The position numbers were made by a program, and so were the translations under genes. Under the pieces are notes generated by a model that saw only the letters and a program-made list of their open reading frames with translations, was not told the origin of the DNA and made no database searches. 12,362 nt of DNA from Clostridia bacterium (lineage in GTDB: Bacteria > Bacillota > Clostridia > Oscillospirales > Acutalibacteraceae), in NCBI GenBank assembly GCA_030536195.1, contig JAUNQL010000017.1:1-12362 (forward strand). Direction: 5' to 3'. The stretch's first letter is position 1. Each line of letters begins with the position of its first letter. This document shows positions 1 to 6,311 of this stretch, piece by piece.

Positions 1-33
1 TTGCTAATTCGCGATTTTTGTAAATTTGGACAT

Positions 34-82
34 AAAAAAAACCGGAAGGCTCCGTTTGGACTGACGGAACCTTCGGTTTTTT
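34..82 (-). terminator. Rho-independent terminator of the putative small RNA
   Basis: An imperfect hairpin with arms at about 34-54 and 64-82 encloses an 8-nt loop. It has A/T tracts on both sides, so it could stop transcription in either direction. The pairing fits the minus strand better: one internal position is a U-G wobble in minus-strand RNA but a C-A mismatch in plus-strand RNA. A single C is bulged. In the minus-strand RNA a run of eight U follows the stem. It may also serve a convergent gene entering from the left. Confidence 0.8.
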
Positions 83-171
83 GAGGAGATAATTATTCAA
101 AATAAAGGAGATATTAAAATGAAAAACTACTAATTTAATAGTTCTGGAAGCTGATCGCTTCCCCTTACAGT
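34..171 (-). ncRNA. Putative small RNA with two anti-Shine-Dalgarno motifs
   Basis: A near-consensus promoter (176-204) and a U-tailed terminator (34-82) frame about 135 nt with no convincing ORF on the minus strand. The 5' part can form a 6-bp hairpin, GGAAGC/GCUUCC (157-162 with 146-151), then a weak 5-bp hairpin AACUA/UAGUU (139-143 with 125-129). Next comes an A/U-rich linker holding UAUCUCCU twice (plus-strand aggagata at 106-113 and 84-91), and then the terminator hairpin. UCUCCU is complementary to ribosome binding sites, so a trans-acting RNA that masks Shine-Dalgarno sequences is plausible. The alternative is an attenuated leader for a gene beyond the left edge, which cannot be excluded because only 33 bases remain. 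I see no T-box, SRP, 6S or tmRNA hallmark. The transcript ends are inferred. Confidence 0.55.
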
Positions 172-175
172 CCAT

Positions 176-204
176 ACTATAACAGATTGTGAAATTATTG
201 TCAA
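176..204 (-). promoter_or_regulatory. Sigma-A promoter of the putative small RNA
   Basis: On the minus strand there is a perfect -35 TTGACA (199-204), a spacer of exactly 17 bp and a -10 TATAGT (176-181, five of six consensus bases). Transcription should begin near 168-172. The DNA just upstream is a run of A and T tracts that could act as an UP element. There is also a perfect 8-bp inverted repeat (221-228/233-240, ttttt-caa type arms) upstream of the -35. Confidence 0.8.
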
Positions 205-286
205 CACTTTTTTATAAAAATTTTTCAAAATATTGAAAAATAATGTGAATATTGCACAAATTGTTCGTTTTTTATGCGATAGTTGT

Positions 287-320
287 ATAAAAAAAGAGAC
301 TCGTCGTAAACGAGTCTCTT
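287..320 (-). terminator. Terminator of the cysS operon
   Basis: A perfect 10-bp stem (294-303 with 311-320) closes a 7-nt loop and is followed by a run of U in minus-strand RNA. It starts 9 bp after the cysS stop codon and ends the six-gene minus-strand operon. Confidence 0.93.
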
Positions 321-329
321 GTGTTTTAT

Positions 330-1727
330 TTACGCTTTATGCCATTTTACACCCTGTGGTGTGTCCTCAAGGATGATTCCCTGAGCTTTCAAATCATCAC
401 GGATCTTGTCTGCAAGGGCAAAGTCCTTGTTCTTGCGAGCCTGGTTGCGCTCCTCGATGAGTTTCTCAACATCGATGTCGAGTGACTCCTTCTTGCGGTT
501 ATAAACAAGGCCTAATACGCCAGTGAGTTCATCGAACTCCTCTGTTGCATATTCGATAATCTCTGATGATGCCTCACCCTTTAATATAATGTTTATATCA
601 CGAACGAGGTCATAGATTGATGCAAGAGCATCAGCAGTGTTAAGGTCATCATCCATTGCCTCAACGAAAGCTGCACGATGTGCATCAAGTTTCTTCTTAA
701 GATCAAAGTCAGCTGTGCCGGTCTGTGACTTGGCATTCTCTGCTGCGAAATCAAGAGCATCACGGCAGGTGTAGAGGCGCTGCAAAGCAGCCTTGCACTG
801 CTCAATGATGTCTGTGCTGTAATTGATTGGGCTCCTGTAATGTGAGGAGATCATGAGGTAGCGGATTGGCTCATAGCCATACTTTTCAGCTACATCACGA
901 ACTGTAAAGAAGTTACCAAGTGACTTGGACATCTTAACGTTATCAACGTTGATGTATCCGTTGTGCATCCAGTAGTTTGCAAATGGAACATCATTGCAGC
1001 ACTCTGACTGAGCAATCTCATTCTCGTGGTGTGGGAAGATGAGGTCCTGACCACCACAGTGAATGTCGATTGTGTTGCCAAGGAAACGACGGTTCATAGC
1101 TGAGCACTCAATGTGCCAGCCTGGGCGACCCTGTCCCCAAGGTGACTCCCAATATGGCTCGCCTGGCTTGGCTGATTTCCAAAGGGCGAAGTCCATTGGA
1201 TCGCGCTTGAGCTCGCCAATGTTAATGCGAGCGCCAGCCTCGAGATCCTCAAGTGGCTGATGGGAAAGTTTGCCATAGCCAGAGAATGTCTTGGTTGAGA
1301 AGTATACGTCGCCGTTTTCAACAGCGTATGCATGGCCCTTTTCAATCAATGTGCTGATTATATCAATAATCTCATCGATATTTTCAGTTGCCTTTGGATG
1401 GATGTCTGCAGGGCGGATATTCATGCCCTTGGCATCTGTCCAATACTCCTCGATATACTTCTTGGCAACAGTTAGGTAGTCTGTGCCCTCTTCGTTTGCC
1501 TTCTTGATGATCTTGTCGTCGATGTCGGTAAAGTTCTGAACGAAAGTTACCTTGTAACCACGATATTCAAGATACCTGCGAAGTACATCAAACACGCAGA
1601 GTGGTCTTGCATTACCAATGTGGATGTAGTTGTAAACCGTTGGACCGCAGGCGTAGATTTTGTACTCGCCCGGTACCAGGGTTTCTACTTCCTCTTTCTT
1701 GCGTGTCAAAGTATTAAATACTTTCAT
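330..1727 (-). CDS. cysS: Cysteinyl-tRNA synthetase
   Basis: This class Ia aminoacyl-tRNA synthetase charges tRNA-Cys with cysteine in the cytoplasm, using ATP. The 465-aa length is normal for the family. The Rossmann-fold signature HIGN is at residues 36-39 and the KMSKS loop at 265-269. The zinc ligands that select cysteine thiolate are visible: Cys27 in ACGPTVYN, Cys208 in GWHIECSAM, and the His/Glu cluster PHHENE at 232-237. The C-terminal DALR-type helical region, with the motif RNQARKNKDFALADKIRDDL, is intact. The ATG is preceded by a good GAGGAGA site (1734-1740) that overlaps the pgsA stop codon, 12 bp upstream. It is the last gene of the operon, directly before a strong terminator. 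I see nothing abnormal in the sequence. Confidence 0.98.
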   Translation of the reverse strand: MKVFNTLTRKKEEVETLVPGEYKIYACGPTVYNYIHIGNARPLCVFDVLRRYLEYRGYKVTFVQNFTDIDDKIIKKANEEGTDYLTVAKKYIEEYWTDAKGMNIRPADIHPKATENIDEIIDIISTLIEKGHAYAVENGDVYFSTKTFSGYGKLSHQPLEDLEAGARINIGELKRDPMDFALWKSAKPGEPYWESPWGQGRPGWHIECSAMNRRFLGNTIDIHCGGQDLIFPHHENEIAQSECCNDVPFANYWMHNGYINVDNVKMSKSLGNFFTVRDVAEKYGYEPIRYLMISSHYRSPINYSTDIIEQCKAALQRLYTCRDALDFAAENAKSQTGTADFDLKKKLDAHRAAFVEAMDDDLNTADALASIYDLVRDINIILKGEASSEIIEYATEEFDELTGVLGLVYNRKKESLDIDVEKLIEERNQARKNKDFALADKIRDDLKAQGIILEDTPQGVKWHKA

Positions 1728-1739
1728 TTCCTGTCTCCT

Positions 1740-2306
1740 CTATTTTGAGAAATCTATTACTTTTGTGCCTTGGATGACGTAAACGACACCTGAAATAGCG
1801 GTCGCTACAGCCATGAGCCAAAGCAGAATATTTGCAACAATCACAAGTGGTGCCTCAAGAACTGAAACACCAAAGTCAAAAGTGACTGTGAGCATAAGCA
1901 TAATTACGATGGATGCCACCATCTGAATTGTTGTCTTGACCTTGCCCCACATGTTGGCAGGAATTACAACACCGTCGCTCGCAGCGACAAGGCGCATAGC
2001 GCTGATAGCAAATTCACGGAAGAGGATGATAAAGAGAATCCAGATGTTGCAATAGCCTATTGCAACAAAGCCGAGAATTGCAGATGTGGTCAGCATCTTG
2101 TCGGCGAGCGGATCCGCAAACTTACCAAAGTTTGTGACAATATTGTTGCGTCTTGCAATCTTGCCATCAAAAAGGTCTGTTAAAGACGCAACGATAAAAA
2201 GTACCAACGCAATTGCATAGTGGAACTTGAAATTCAAAAGGAATATTGCCAAGAAGATTGGAGTTAGAATCATCCTTGAAATTGTCAATTTGTTAGGTGT
2301 GTTCAT
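1740..2306 (-). CDS. pgsA: CDP-diacylglycerol--glycerol-3-phosphate 3-phosphatidyltransferase
   Basis: This integral membrane enzyme makes phosphatidylglycerol phosphate from CDP-diacylglycerol and glycerol-3-phosphate, the committed step to phosphatidylglycerol and cardiolipin. The 188-aa protein carries the complete CDP-alcohol phosphatidyltransferase signature: Asp44, Asp47-Gly48, Ala51-Arg52, Gly61, Asp65 and Asp69, in the canonical D-x2-DG-x2-AR-x8-G-x3-D-x3-D spacing. Several hydrophobic segments flank it, as expected for a multi-pass protein. The N-terminus (MNTPNKLTISRMILTP) is typical of PgsA. Its ATG overlaps the rimO TGA (ATGA), suggesting translational coupling, and a GGGAGAG site lies inside the end of rimO. 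PgsA is the best fit; another CDP-alcohol phosphotransferase is possible but less likely, because rimO-pgsA adjacency is common in Firmicutes. Confidence 0.95.
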   Translation of the reverse strand: MNTPNKLTISRMILTPIFLAIFLLNFKFHYAIALVLFIVASLTDLFDGKIARRNNIVTNFGKFADPLADKMLTTSAILGFVAIGYCNIWILFIILFREFAISAMRLVAASDGVVIPANMWGKVKTTIQMVASIVIMLMLTVTFDFGVSVLEAPLVIVANILLWLMAVATAISGVVYVIQGTKVIDFSK

Positions 2307-3628
2307 CTGCTCTCTCCCAAGAGGTCATACTCATTAAAACCAGTGACTGTTACATCGACAAATGTACCAGGCTGCAATGAGCGGTCACAAACAAAACTAA
2401 TTTTGCCATCAATTTCTGGGGCGTCGCGGTAGGTCCTGCCCTCATAGACATCGTTGTATGGGTCGTATCCATCAACTACTACTTCAAGGGTTTTACCTAC
2501 TAGTGCCCCATTATTATTTAAGACTATACCATATTGAGCATCCATTATCAACTCGCCACGGTGAACTTTTTCATCCTCCTCAAGCTGGTCCTCGAAAGAG
2601 GCTGCTGGAGTGCCCTCCTCTGGGGAGTAGGCAAAGCAGCCAAGGTTGTCAAAGCATATCTCGTGTACGAACTCGGAAAGTTCACAGAACTGCTCGTCAG
2701 TCTCGCCTGGGAAGCCCGTGATGAGAGTTGTCCTGATGCAGACATCAGGAATCTTATCACGGAGTTTCTCGATGAGAGCAGTTAGCGACTCCCTGTCGCC
2801 GTGGCGATTCATACGCTTTAATACCTCAGCATTGCAGTGCTGAAGTGGCAAATCGATGTATTTACAAATCTTGTCCTCTTTTGCGATGACGTCGATGAGT
2901 TCATCTGTGAGTCTGTCCGGATAGCAATAGAGGATACGGATCCAATGGAGACCATCAATCTCACAGAGCTTGGTTAAAAGCTCAGCAAGTTTTGGCTCAC
3001 CATAGATGTCCTCGCCATAACGGGTTGTGTCCTGAGCGATGACGATGAGTTCCTTGATACCATCGGCAGCAAGGGCCCTCGCCTCCTCGACGCACTCCTC
3101 TATTTTGCGGCTGCGCATCTCACCACGGATTGATGGGATAGCGCAGTATGTGCAGTGGTTGGAACAACCATCTGCAATTTTGAGGTATCCCCAATACTCC
3201 GGTGTGGTGAGGAGTCGCTCGCCACAGAGTGGGAGGTTCTCACGCTCGCCTATTGCAACGATTGGTACATCAGAATCAAGTACCTGTTCAACTATGTCAG
3301 CAATGTTGCCGTTGTTGCCAAGACCTACTATCGCATCAACCTCTGGAAGTTCCTCTAAAATTTCTTCCTTATAGCGCTCAGCGAGACAACCTGTTACAAC
3401 AATTTTCTTAATCTCACCGGCATCCTTGTAGTCTGCCATCTCGAGAATATTGTCAATTGCCTCTCGCTTTGCGTCCTCAATAAAGCCGCAAGTGTTGATG
3501 ACAACAACGTCACATCCTGAAATCTCACCCGAGATTTCATGGCCATTTGCGGTGAGCTTTGCAAGCATAAGTTCCGCATCTACTTGGTTTTTAGGACATC
3601 CAAGTGATATCATACCTATCTTTGCCAT
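2303..3628 (-). CDS. rimO: Ribosomal protein S12 (aspartate) methylthiotransferase RimO
   Basis: This radical-SAM enzyme adds a methylthio group to a conserved aspartate of ribosomal protein S12. The 441-aa protein shows the expected order. An N-terminal UPF0004 domain has three cluster cysteines (Cys11 in GCPKNQVD, Cys47 in NTCGF, Cys81 in GCLAE). The radical-SAM motif CSNHCTYC follows at 155-162, and a C-terminal TRAM domain ends the protein. GCPKNQVDAE and the IPSIRGEMRSR stretch favour RimO over the tRNA enzyme MiaB. I place the start at the ATG at 3626-3628. An upstream in-frame TTG would add four residues, but the GGAGGG sequence lies between the two codons, 5 nt before the ATG, so it serves the ATG. 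The gene lies 15 bp after the HD-hydrolase gene and overlaps pgsA by 4 bp. Confidence 0.96.
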   Translation of the reverse strand: MAKIGMISLGCPKNQVDAELMLAKLTANGHEISGEISGCDVVVINTCGFIEDAKREAIDNILEMADYKDAGEIKKIVVTGCLAERYKEEILEELPEVDAIVGLGNNGNIADIVEQVLDSDVPIVAIGERENLPLCGERLLTTPEYWGYLKIADGCSNHCTYCAIPSIRGEMRSRKIEECVEEARALAADGIKELIVIAQDTTRYGEDIYGEPKLAELLTKLCEIDGLHWIRILYCYPDRLTDELIDVIAKEDKICKYIDLPLQHCNAEVLKRMNRHGDRESLTALIEKLRDKIPDVCIRTTLITGFPGETDEQFCELSEFVHEICFDNLGCFAYSPEEGTPAASFEDQLEEDEKVHRGELIMDAQYGIVLNNNGALVGKTLEVVVDGYDPYNDVYEGRTYRDAPEIDGKISFVCDRSLQPGTFVDVTVTGFNEYDLLGESR

Positions 3629-3643
3629 AATTCCCTCCAAAAG

Positions 3644-4795
3644 TTAATCGAAGTATCCTTTAAATTCTATCGGTGTCTCACCAAAGAGGTGAGCGTAGAG
3701 ATCTATAAAGTAGTCATCTGTCATTGAAGCAATGTAGTCCACAACAATCTGATTTGGCTCAGTTGTATCCCTGTAAAGGTCCATGCCTTTACGATAGTGG
3801 TTATTTTCAACCATTGTGATGTGATGCTCAAAAATTGGGCTCTCCAATTTTCCCTTAACTACGTCATCTAGGAGAGTATCATACATCCTCTCCATCATCG
3901 GCATTACAATCGGTTCAAGGTCATTAGTGAGATAGATTTTGCTATAGTTTTCGCTCTTGGCGCGGGACAGAGCCGCAAAGTGCTCATCGTCCATTTTGAT
4001 ATAATCCTTGCCATAGCTGTTCTCAATTATATTGACAATGAGGTTGTTGATTATCTCGGCATTAAATGTACCGAGGACACCATCCTCATATTCATTACAG
4101 CGATTAAGTTTCTCGGCGTCCTGCCTGTCCTTGCCAAGATATGAGATGATGTCAGATATCCTGACAACACAGCCCTCAAGTGTATTTGGAACAAGCTTTT
4201 TGATGTTGTCCTTGTCAAGGTAGCACGCCTCTATTTGAGAATCAAATGTCTCAAAGGTCTGAGTAGTGTCTGGTCGATACTCAGACAGTTCCATCTCACC
4301 ATCGTGGCTTGCGATACCTGAAAGTGTATCGAGTGTGAGGTTGAGTGGGAAAATCTGGTCTAGGACGCGCACGGAGTGAATGTTGTGCGCGAAGTGACGG
4401 CCGGTGTTGGCATAGAGGAGTTCATCGAGGAACGCCTCGCCGGCATGGCCAAACGGAGTGTGGCCGATGTCGTGGCCGAGTGAGATTGCCTCGATGAGGT
4501 CCAAGTCAAGGCCAAGTGCACGGCCGATTGTACGCGCGTTGCGTGACACGAACTGAACGTGTGCGCCACGGCGCGAGATGTCATCGTTTTTATAAAAACT
4601 AAATACCTGCGTCTTGTCGGCATAGCGGTTATAAAACGGACTGTGAAGAATCTTGTCCGCATCACGCACGTATGCCGGACGCCAAGCGGACCCCCTATCG
4701 TGTGGATTGTCCACACGACGAGGAGGTTCGTTGATTTCACGGTTTTGGTCCGCAAGTATTTGATTTTCTAGTTCACTAGACAATTTCTCGTACAT
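3644..4795 (-). CDS. HD-domain dGTPase-like triphosphohydrolase
   Basis: This 383-aa protein belongs to the deoxyguanosine triphosphate triphosphohydrolase-like group. Known members cleave dNTPs to nucleoside and tripolyphosphate, or act on related nucleotides. The metal-binding HD residues are present: His79, His108-Asp109 in SLGHDIGHTPFGHAGE, and Asp215 in VRISDIISYL. The family hallmark that precedes them appears as RDADKILHSPFYNRYADKTQVF-like sequence at 44-65. The usual R-x-R-x-T-H-T-x-E-V helix that carries the first histidine is altered here to RRGAHVQFVSRNARTIG, so this is a divergent subfamily and the substrate is unproven. The ATG has an AAGGA site inside the end of the aldo/keto reductase gene, whose stop codon lies 1 bp upstream, implying coupled translation. 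No membrane segments or signal peptide are seen. Confidence 0.88.
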   Translation of the reverse strand: MYEKLSSELENQILADQNREINEPPRRVDNPHDRGSAWRPAYVRDADKILHSPFYNRYADKTQVFSFYKNDDISRRGAHVQFVSRNARTIGRALGLDLDLIEAISLGHDIGHTPFGHAGEAFLDELLYANTGRHFAHNIHSVRVLDQIFPLNLTLDTLSGIASHDGEMELSEYRPDTTQTFETFDSQIEACYLDKDNIKKLVPNTLEGCVVRISDIISYLGKDRQDAEKLNRCNEYEDGVLGTFNAEIINNLIVNIIENSYGKDYIKMDDEHFAALSRAKSENYSKIYLTNDLEPIVMPMMERMYDTLLDDVVKGKLESPIFEHHITMVENNHYRKGMDLYRDTTEPNQIVVDYIASMTDDYFIDLYAHLFGETPIEFKGYFD

Positions 4796-4796
4796 T

Positions 4797-5957
4797 TTAT
4801 TGCTTCCTTAATGCCTCTGCTTCTTTCGCCCTTTGCTCGCAGAGGTCAGCCCACTTTGGAACACTCTCTAGTATATCACAAAGTCCGCTCATGCACTCAG
4901 AAATTTTAATTTGTTGTGGGCAAATTTTCTCGCATGAACCGCAGCCGAGGCAAGCCTGTGGCTTGGTCTCCTCCGGTTTAAACTCGAGCGCCATGCCAAG
5001 TGTCAGGCCGGCCTCGTATTTGCCCTCATTATAAAGCTGTATAAGTTTTGGAATATCAAGGCCCTGTGGGCAGTGCTCCACACAGTAACGACAACCCGTA
5101 CACGGGATGAAGTTGCGCTTCTCCTTGGCAATCTCTGACAGGAGTGCAACCTCCGCATCGCTGAGCGGTTTGTCAGTGTTAAACGTCTTGATATTATCAA
5201 CTACCTGGTCGTAGTTGCTCATGCCAGACAGGATCACCTTGACCTGTGGCTTGAGCATCAACCAACGGAATGCCCAGGACGCCTCGGACTCGTCCGGCCT
5301 CATCGCACGGAGCCTCTCGTTTGGCTCGGCAAGCTTGCCGCCACGAACCGGCTCCATTACCCAAATTGGCACGCCGAACTCCTCAAGATACTGATACTTG
5401 AGGGCGCCGTCCTGGAGCTCCTCGTCCATGTAATTGTATTGAATCTGACAAAAATCAAATGTGCCCTGATGGTCCTGAAGAAACTTGTATAGCACCTCAG
5501 GACTCGAGTGATTTGAAAAACCAAGATGCTTAATTCGGCCAAGACGCTTTTGCTCAACAAAATAGTCTATTAGGTTCCACCTTGGATCCTCATATACATG
5601 TACACTCTCATCATTGACATTGTGGAGCAGGTAGTAATCGAAATAATCCACTCCACACTTTTCAAGTTGCTCCTCAAAAATCTGCTCTGGGTGATGCTCC
5701 TTGAAAAGTTGGTGTCCTGGATACTTGTCGGCGATAAATACCTTGTCACGTGGGTGGCGCTTTAACAGTTCGCGAATAACGAACTCAGAAGTGCCATTGT
5801 GATAAGGGTGAGCCGTATCAAAGTAATTGACACCGTTTTCTATCGCATAGTCAATTATGCGTGCTGTTTCATCCATGTCGATTTGGCCGTCCGCAAGCGT
5901 CGGCAGACGCATGAGGCCAAAGCCCAACATTGAAAGCCCATATTCGTTGTATAACAT
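4797..5957 (-). CDS. Aldo/keto reductase with C-terminal 4Fe-4S ferredoxin motifs
   Basis: This 386-aa fusion has an aldo/keto reductase TIM barrel (about 1-270) and a C-terminal dicluster ferredoxin-like part. The catalytic tetrad is complete: Asp47, Tyr52, Lys78 and His112. Two classic cluster motifs of the C-x2-C-x2-C-x3-CP type lie at Cys286/289/292/296 and Cys336/339/342/346. Such fusions are frequent in anaerobes. They probably pass electrons between a nicotinamide cofactor and iron-sulfur carriers, but the substrate is not known. The protein has no signal peptide, so it acts in the cytoplasm. A GGAGGGG site lies 4 nt before the ATG. It follows the 69-aa gene by 14 bp and precedes the HD-hydrolase gene by 1 bp. 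The family is certain; the physiological reaction is open. Confidence 0.93.
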   Translation of the reverse strand: MLYNEYGLSMLGFGLMRLPTLADGQIDMDETARIIDYAIENGVNYFDTAHPYHNGTSEFVIRELLKRHPRDKVFIADKYPGHQLFKEHHPEQIFEEQLEKCGVDYFDYYLLHNVNDESVHVYEDPRWNLIDYFVEQKRLGRIKHLGFSNHSSPEVLYKFLQDHQGTFDFCQIQYNYMDEELQDGALKYQYLEEFGVPIWVMEPVRGGKLAEPNERLRAMRPDESEASWAFRWLMLKPQVKVILSGMSNYDQVVDNIKTFNTDKPLSDAEVALLSEIAKEKRNFIPCTGCRYCVEHCPQGLDIPKLIQLYNEGKYEAGLTLGMALEFKPEETKPQACLGCGSCEKICPQQIKISECMSGLCDILESVPKWADLCEQRAKEAEALRKQ

Positions 5958-5971
5958 AGTTCCCCTCCAAG

Positions 5972-6181
5972 CTAGATTACGTAAACTACTCTAGCGTCAT
6001 GCGCAATCGCAAAAGCGTTGATTGCGCTCTCCAAAAAAGCATCACGACTTAGGTACACATTGTAAAGTTGGCCATTCTTCCTTGCTACTATGTCCGGTTC
6101 CCCTGTACCCTCTGATGGCCTCCAAGTATAAACTGTAAAGCCACTGTTTCTAAGCTGTTCTGCGCATTCGATAAGTTTCAT
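5972..6181 (-). CDS. Small protein with a degenerate PD-(D/E)XK-like core (hypothetical)
   Basis: I do not recognise this 69-aa protein as a named family. It is a real gene: it has an excellent GGAGGTG site about 6 nt before the ATG, a consensus promoter 50 bp upstream, and it opens the operon with only 14 bp to the next gene. Residues 1-46 read as helix, strand, then an acidic hairpin (GEPDIVARKNGQLYNVYL), followed by a helix and a strand ending in VVYVI. This resembles the core of restriction-endonuclease-fold proteins such as UPF0102/YraN, where GEIDLIARD...VEVK provides Asp and Glu-x-Lys. Here Asp30 is kept, but the Glu-x-Lys position reads Tyr-Leu-Ser (43-45) and Arg46 follows, so nuclease activity is doubtful. 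The protein is soluble, with no membrane segment. The fold is an inference from pattern only. Confidence 0.75.
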   Translation of the reverse strand: MKLIECAEQLRNSGFTVYTWRPSEGTGEPDIVARKNGQLYNVYLSRDAFLESAINAFAIAHDARVVYVI

Positions 6182-6230
6182 ATTCTACACCTCCGGATTT
6201 AACAAACAAAAGTTCTTGGCCGGTAAGTTA

Positions 6231-6259
6231 ATTTTAAACCCATAACACAAGTATGTCAA
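6231..6259 (-). promoter_or_regulatory. Sigma-A promoter of the six-gene operon
   Basis: On the minus strand there is a perfect -35 TTGACA (6254-6259), a 17-bp spacer and a -10 TAAAAT (6231-6236, five of six). The start should be near 6224, giving a leader of about 40 nt before the first ATG at 6181. No other promoter of this quality was noticed in the short gaps of the operon, so it probably drives all six genes down to cysS. Confidence 0.85.
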
Positions 6260-6260
6260 C

Positions 6261-6296
6261 ATCAATAAAATAAGGGGTTCCCGATTGGGAACCCCT
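6261..6296 (-). terminator. gdhA terminator
   Basis: A perfect 10-bp GC-rich stem (6273-6282 with 6287-6296) has a 4-nt loop and an interrupted U tract (TTATTTTATT) on the minus strand. It lies 15 bp after the gdhA stop. The -35 box of the next operon starts only about 14 bp beyond the stem. Confidence 0.9.
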
Positions 6297-6311
6297 CTAG
6301 TTTGTTATCTA

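Noticed and set aside
1..33. Minus-strand ATG reading frame just after the small-RNA terminator
   Set aside because: It has no ribosome binding site and stops after nine codons; it does not indicate a downstream gene.
119..133. Four-codon plus-strand ORF (Met-Lys-Asn-Tyr-stop) behind a strong AAAGGAG site
   Set aside because: No plus-strand promoter or downstream gene supports a leader peptide. The AGGAG is better explained as one copy of the repeated motif in the minus-strand RNA.
34..204. T-box, 6S, SRP or tmRNA identity for the left-end RNA
   Set aside because: No T-box sequence (AGGGUGGNACC), no SRP domain IV motif, no tRNA-like ends and no long 6S-type rod were seen.
3629..3640. TTG start giving RimO four extra residues
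   Set aside because: The GGAGGG binding site lies inside this stretch and is correctly spaced for the ATG at 3628.
4360..4755. 131-codon alternative frame within the HD-hydrolase gene
   Set aside because: Same strand, different frame, Ser/Thr/Arg-rich and without a binding site, while the HD motifs lie in the annotated frame.
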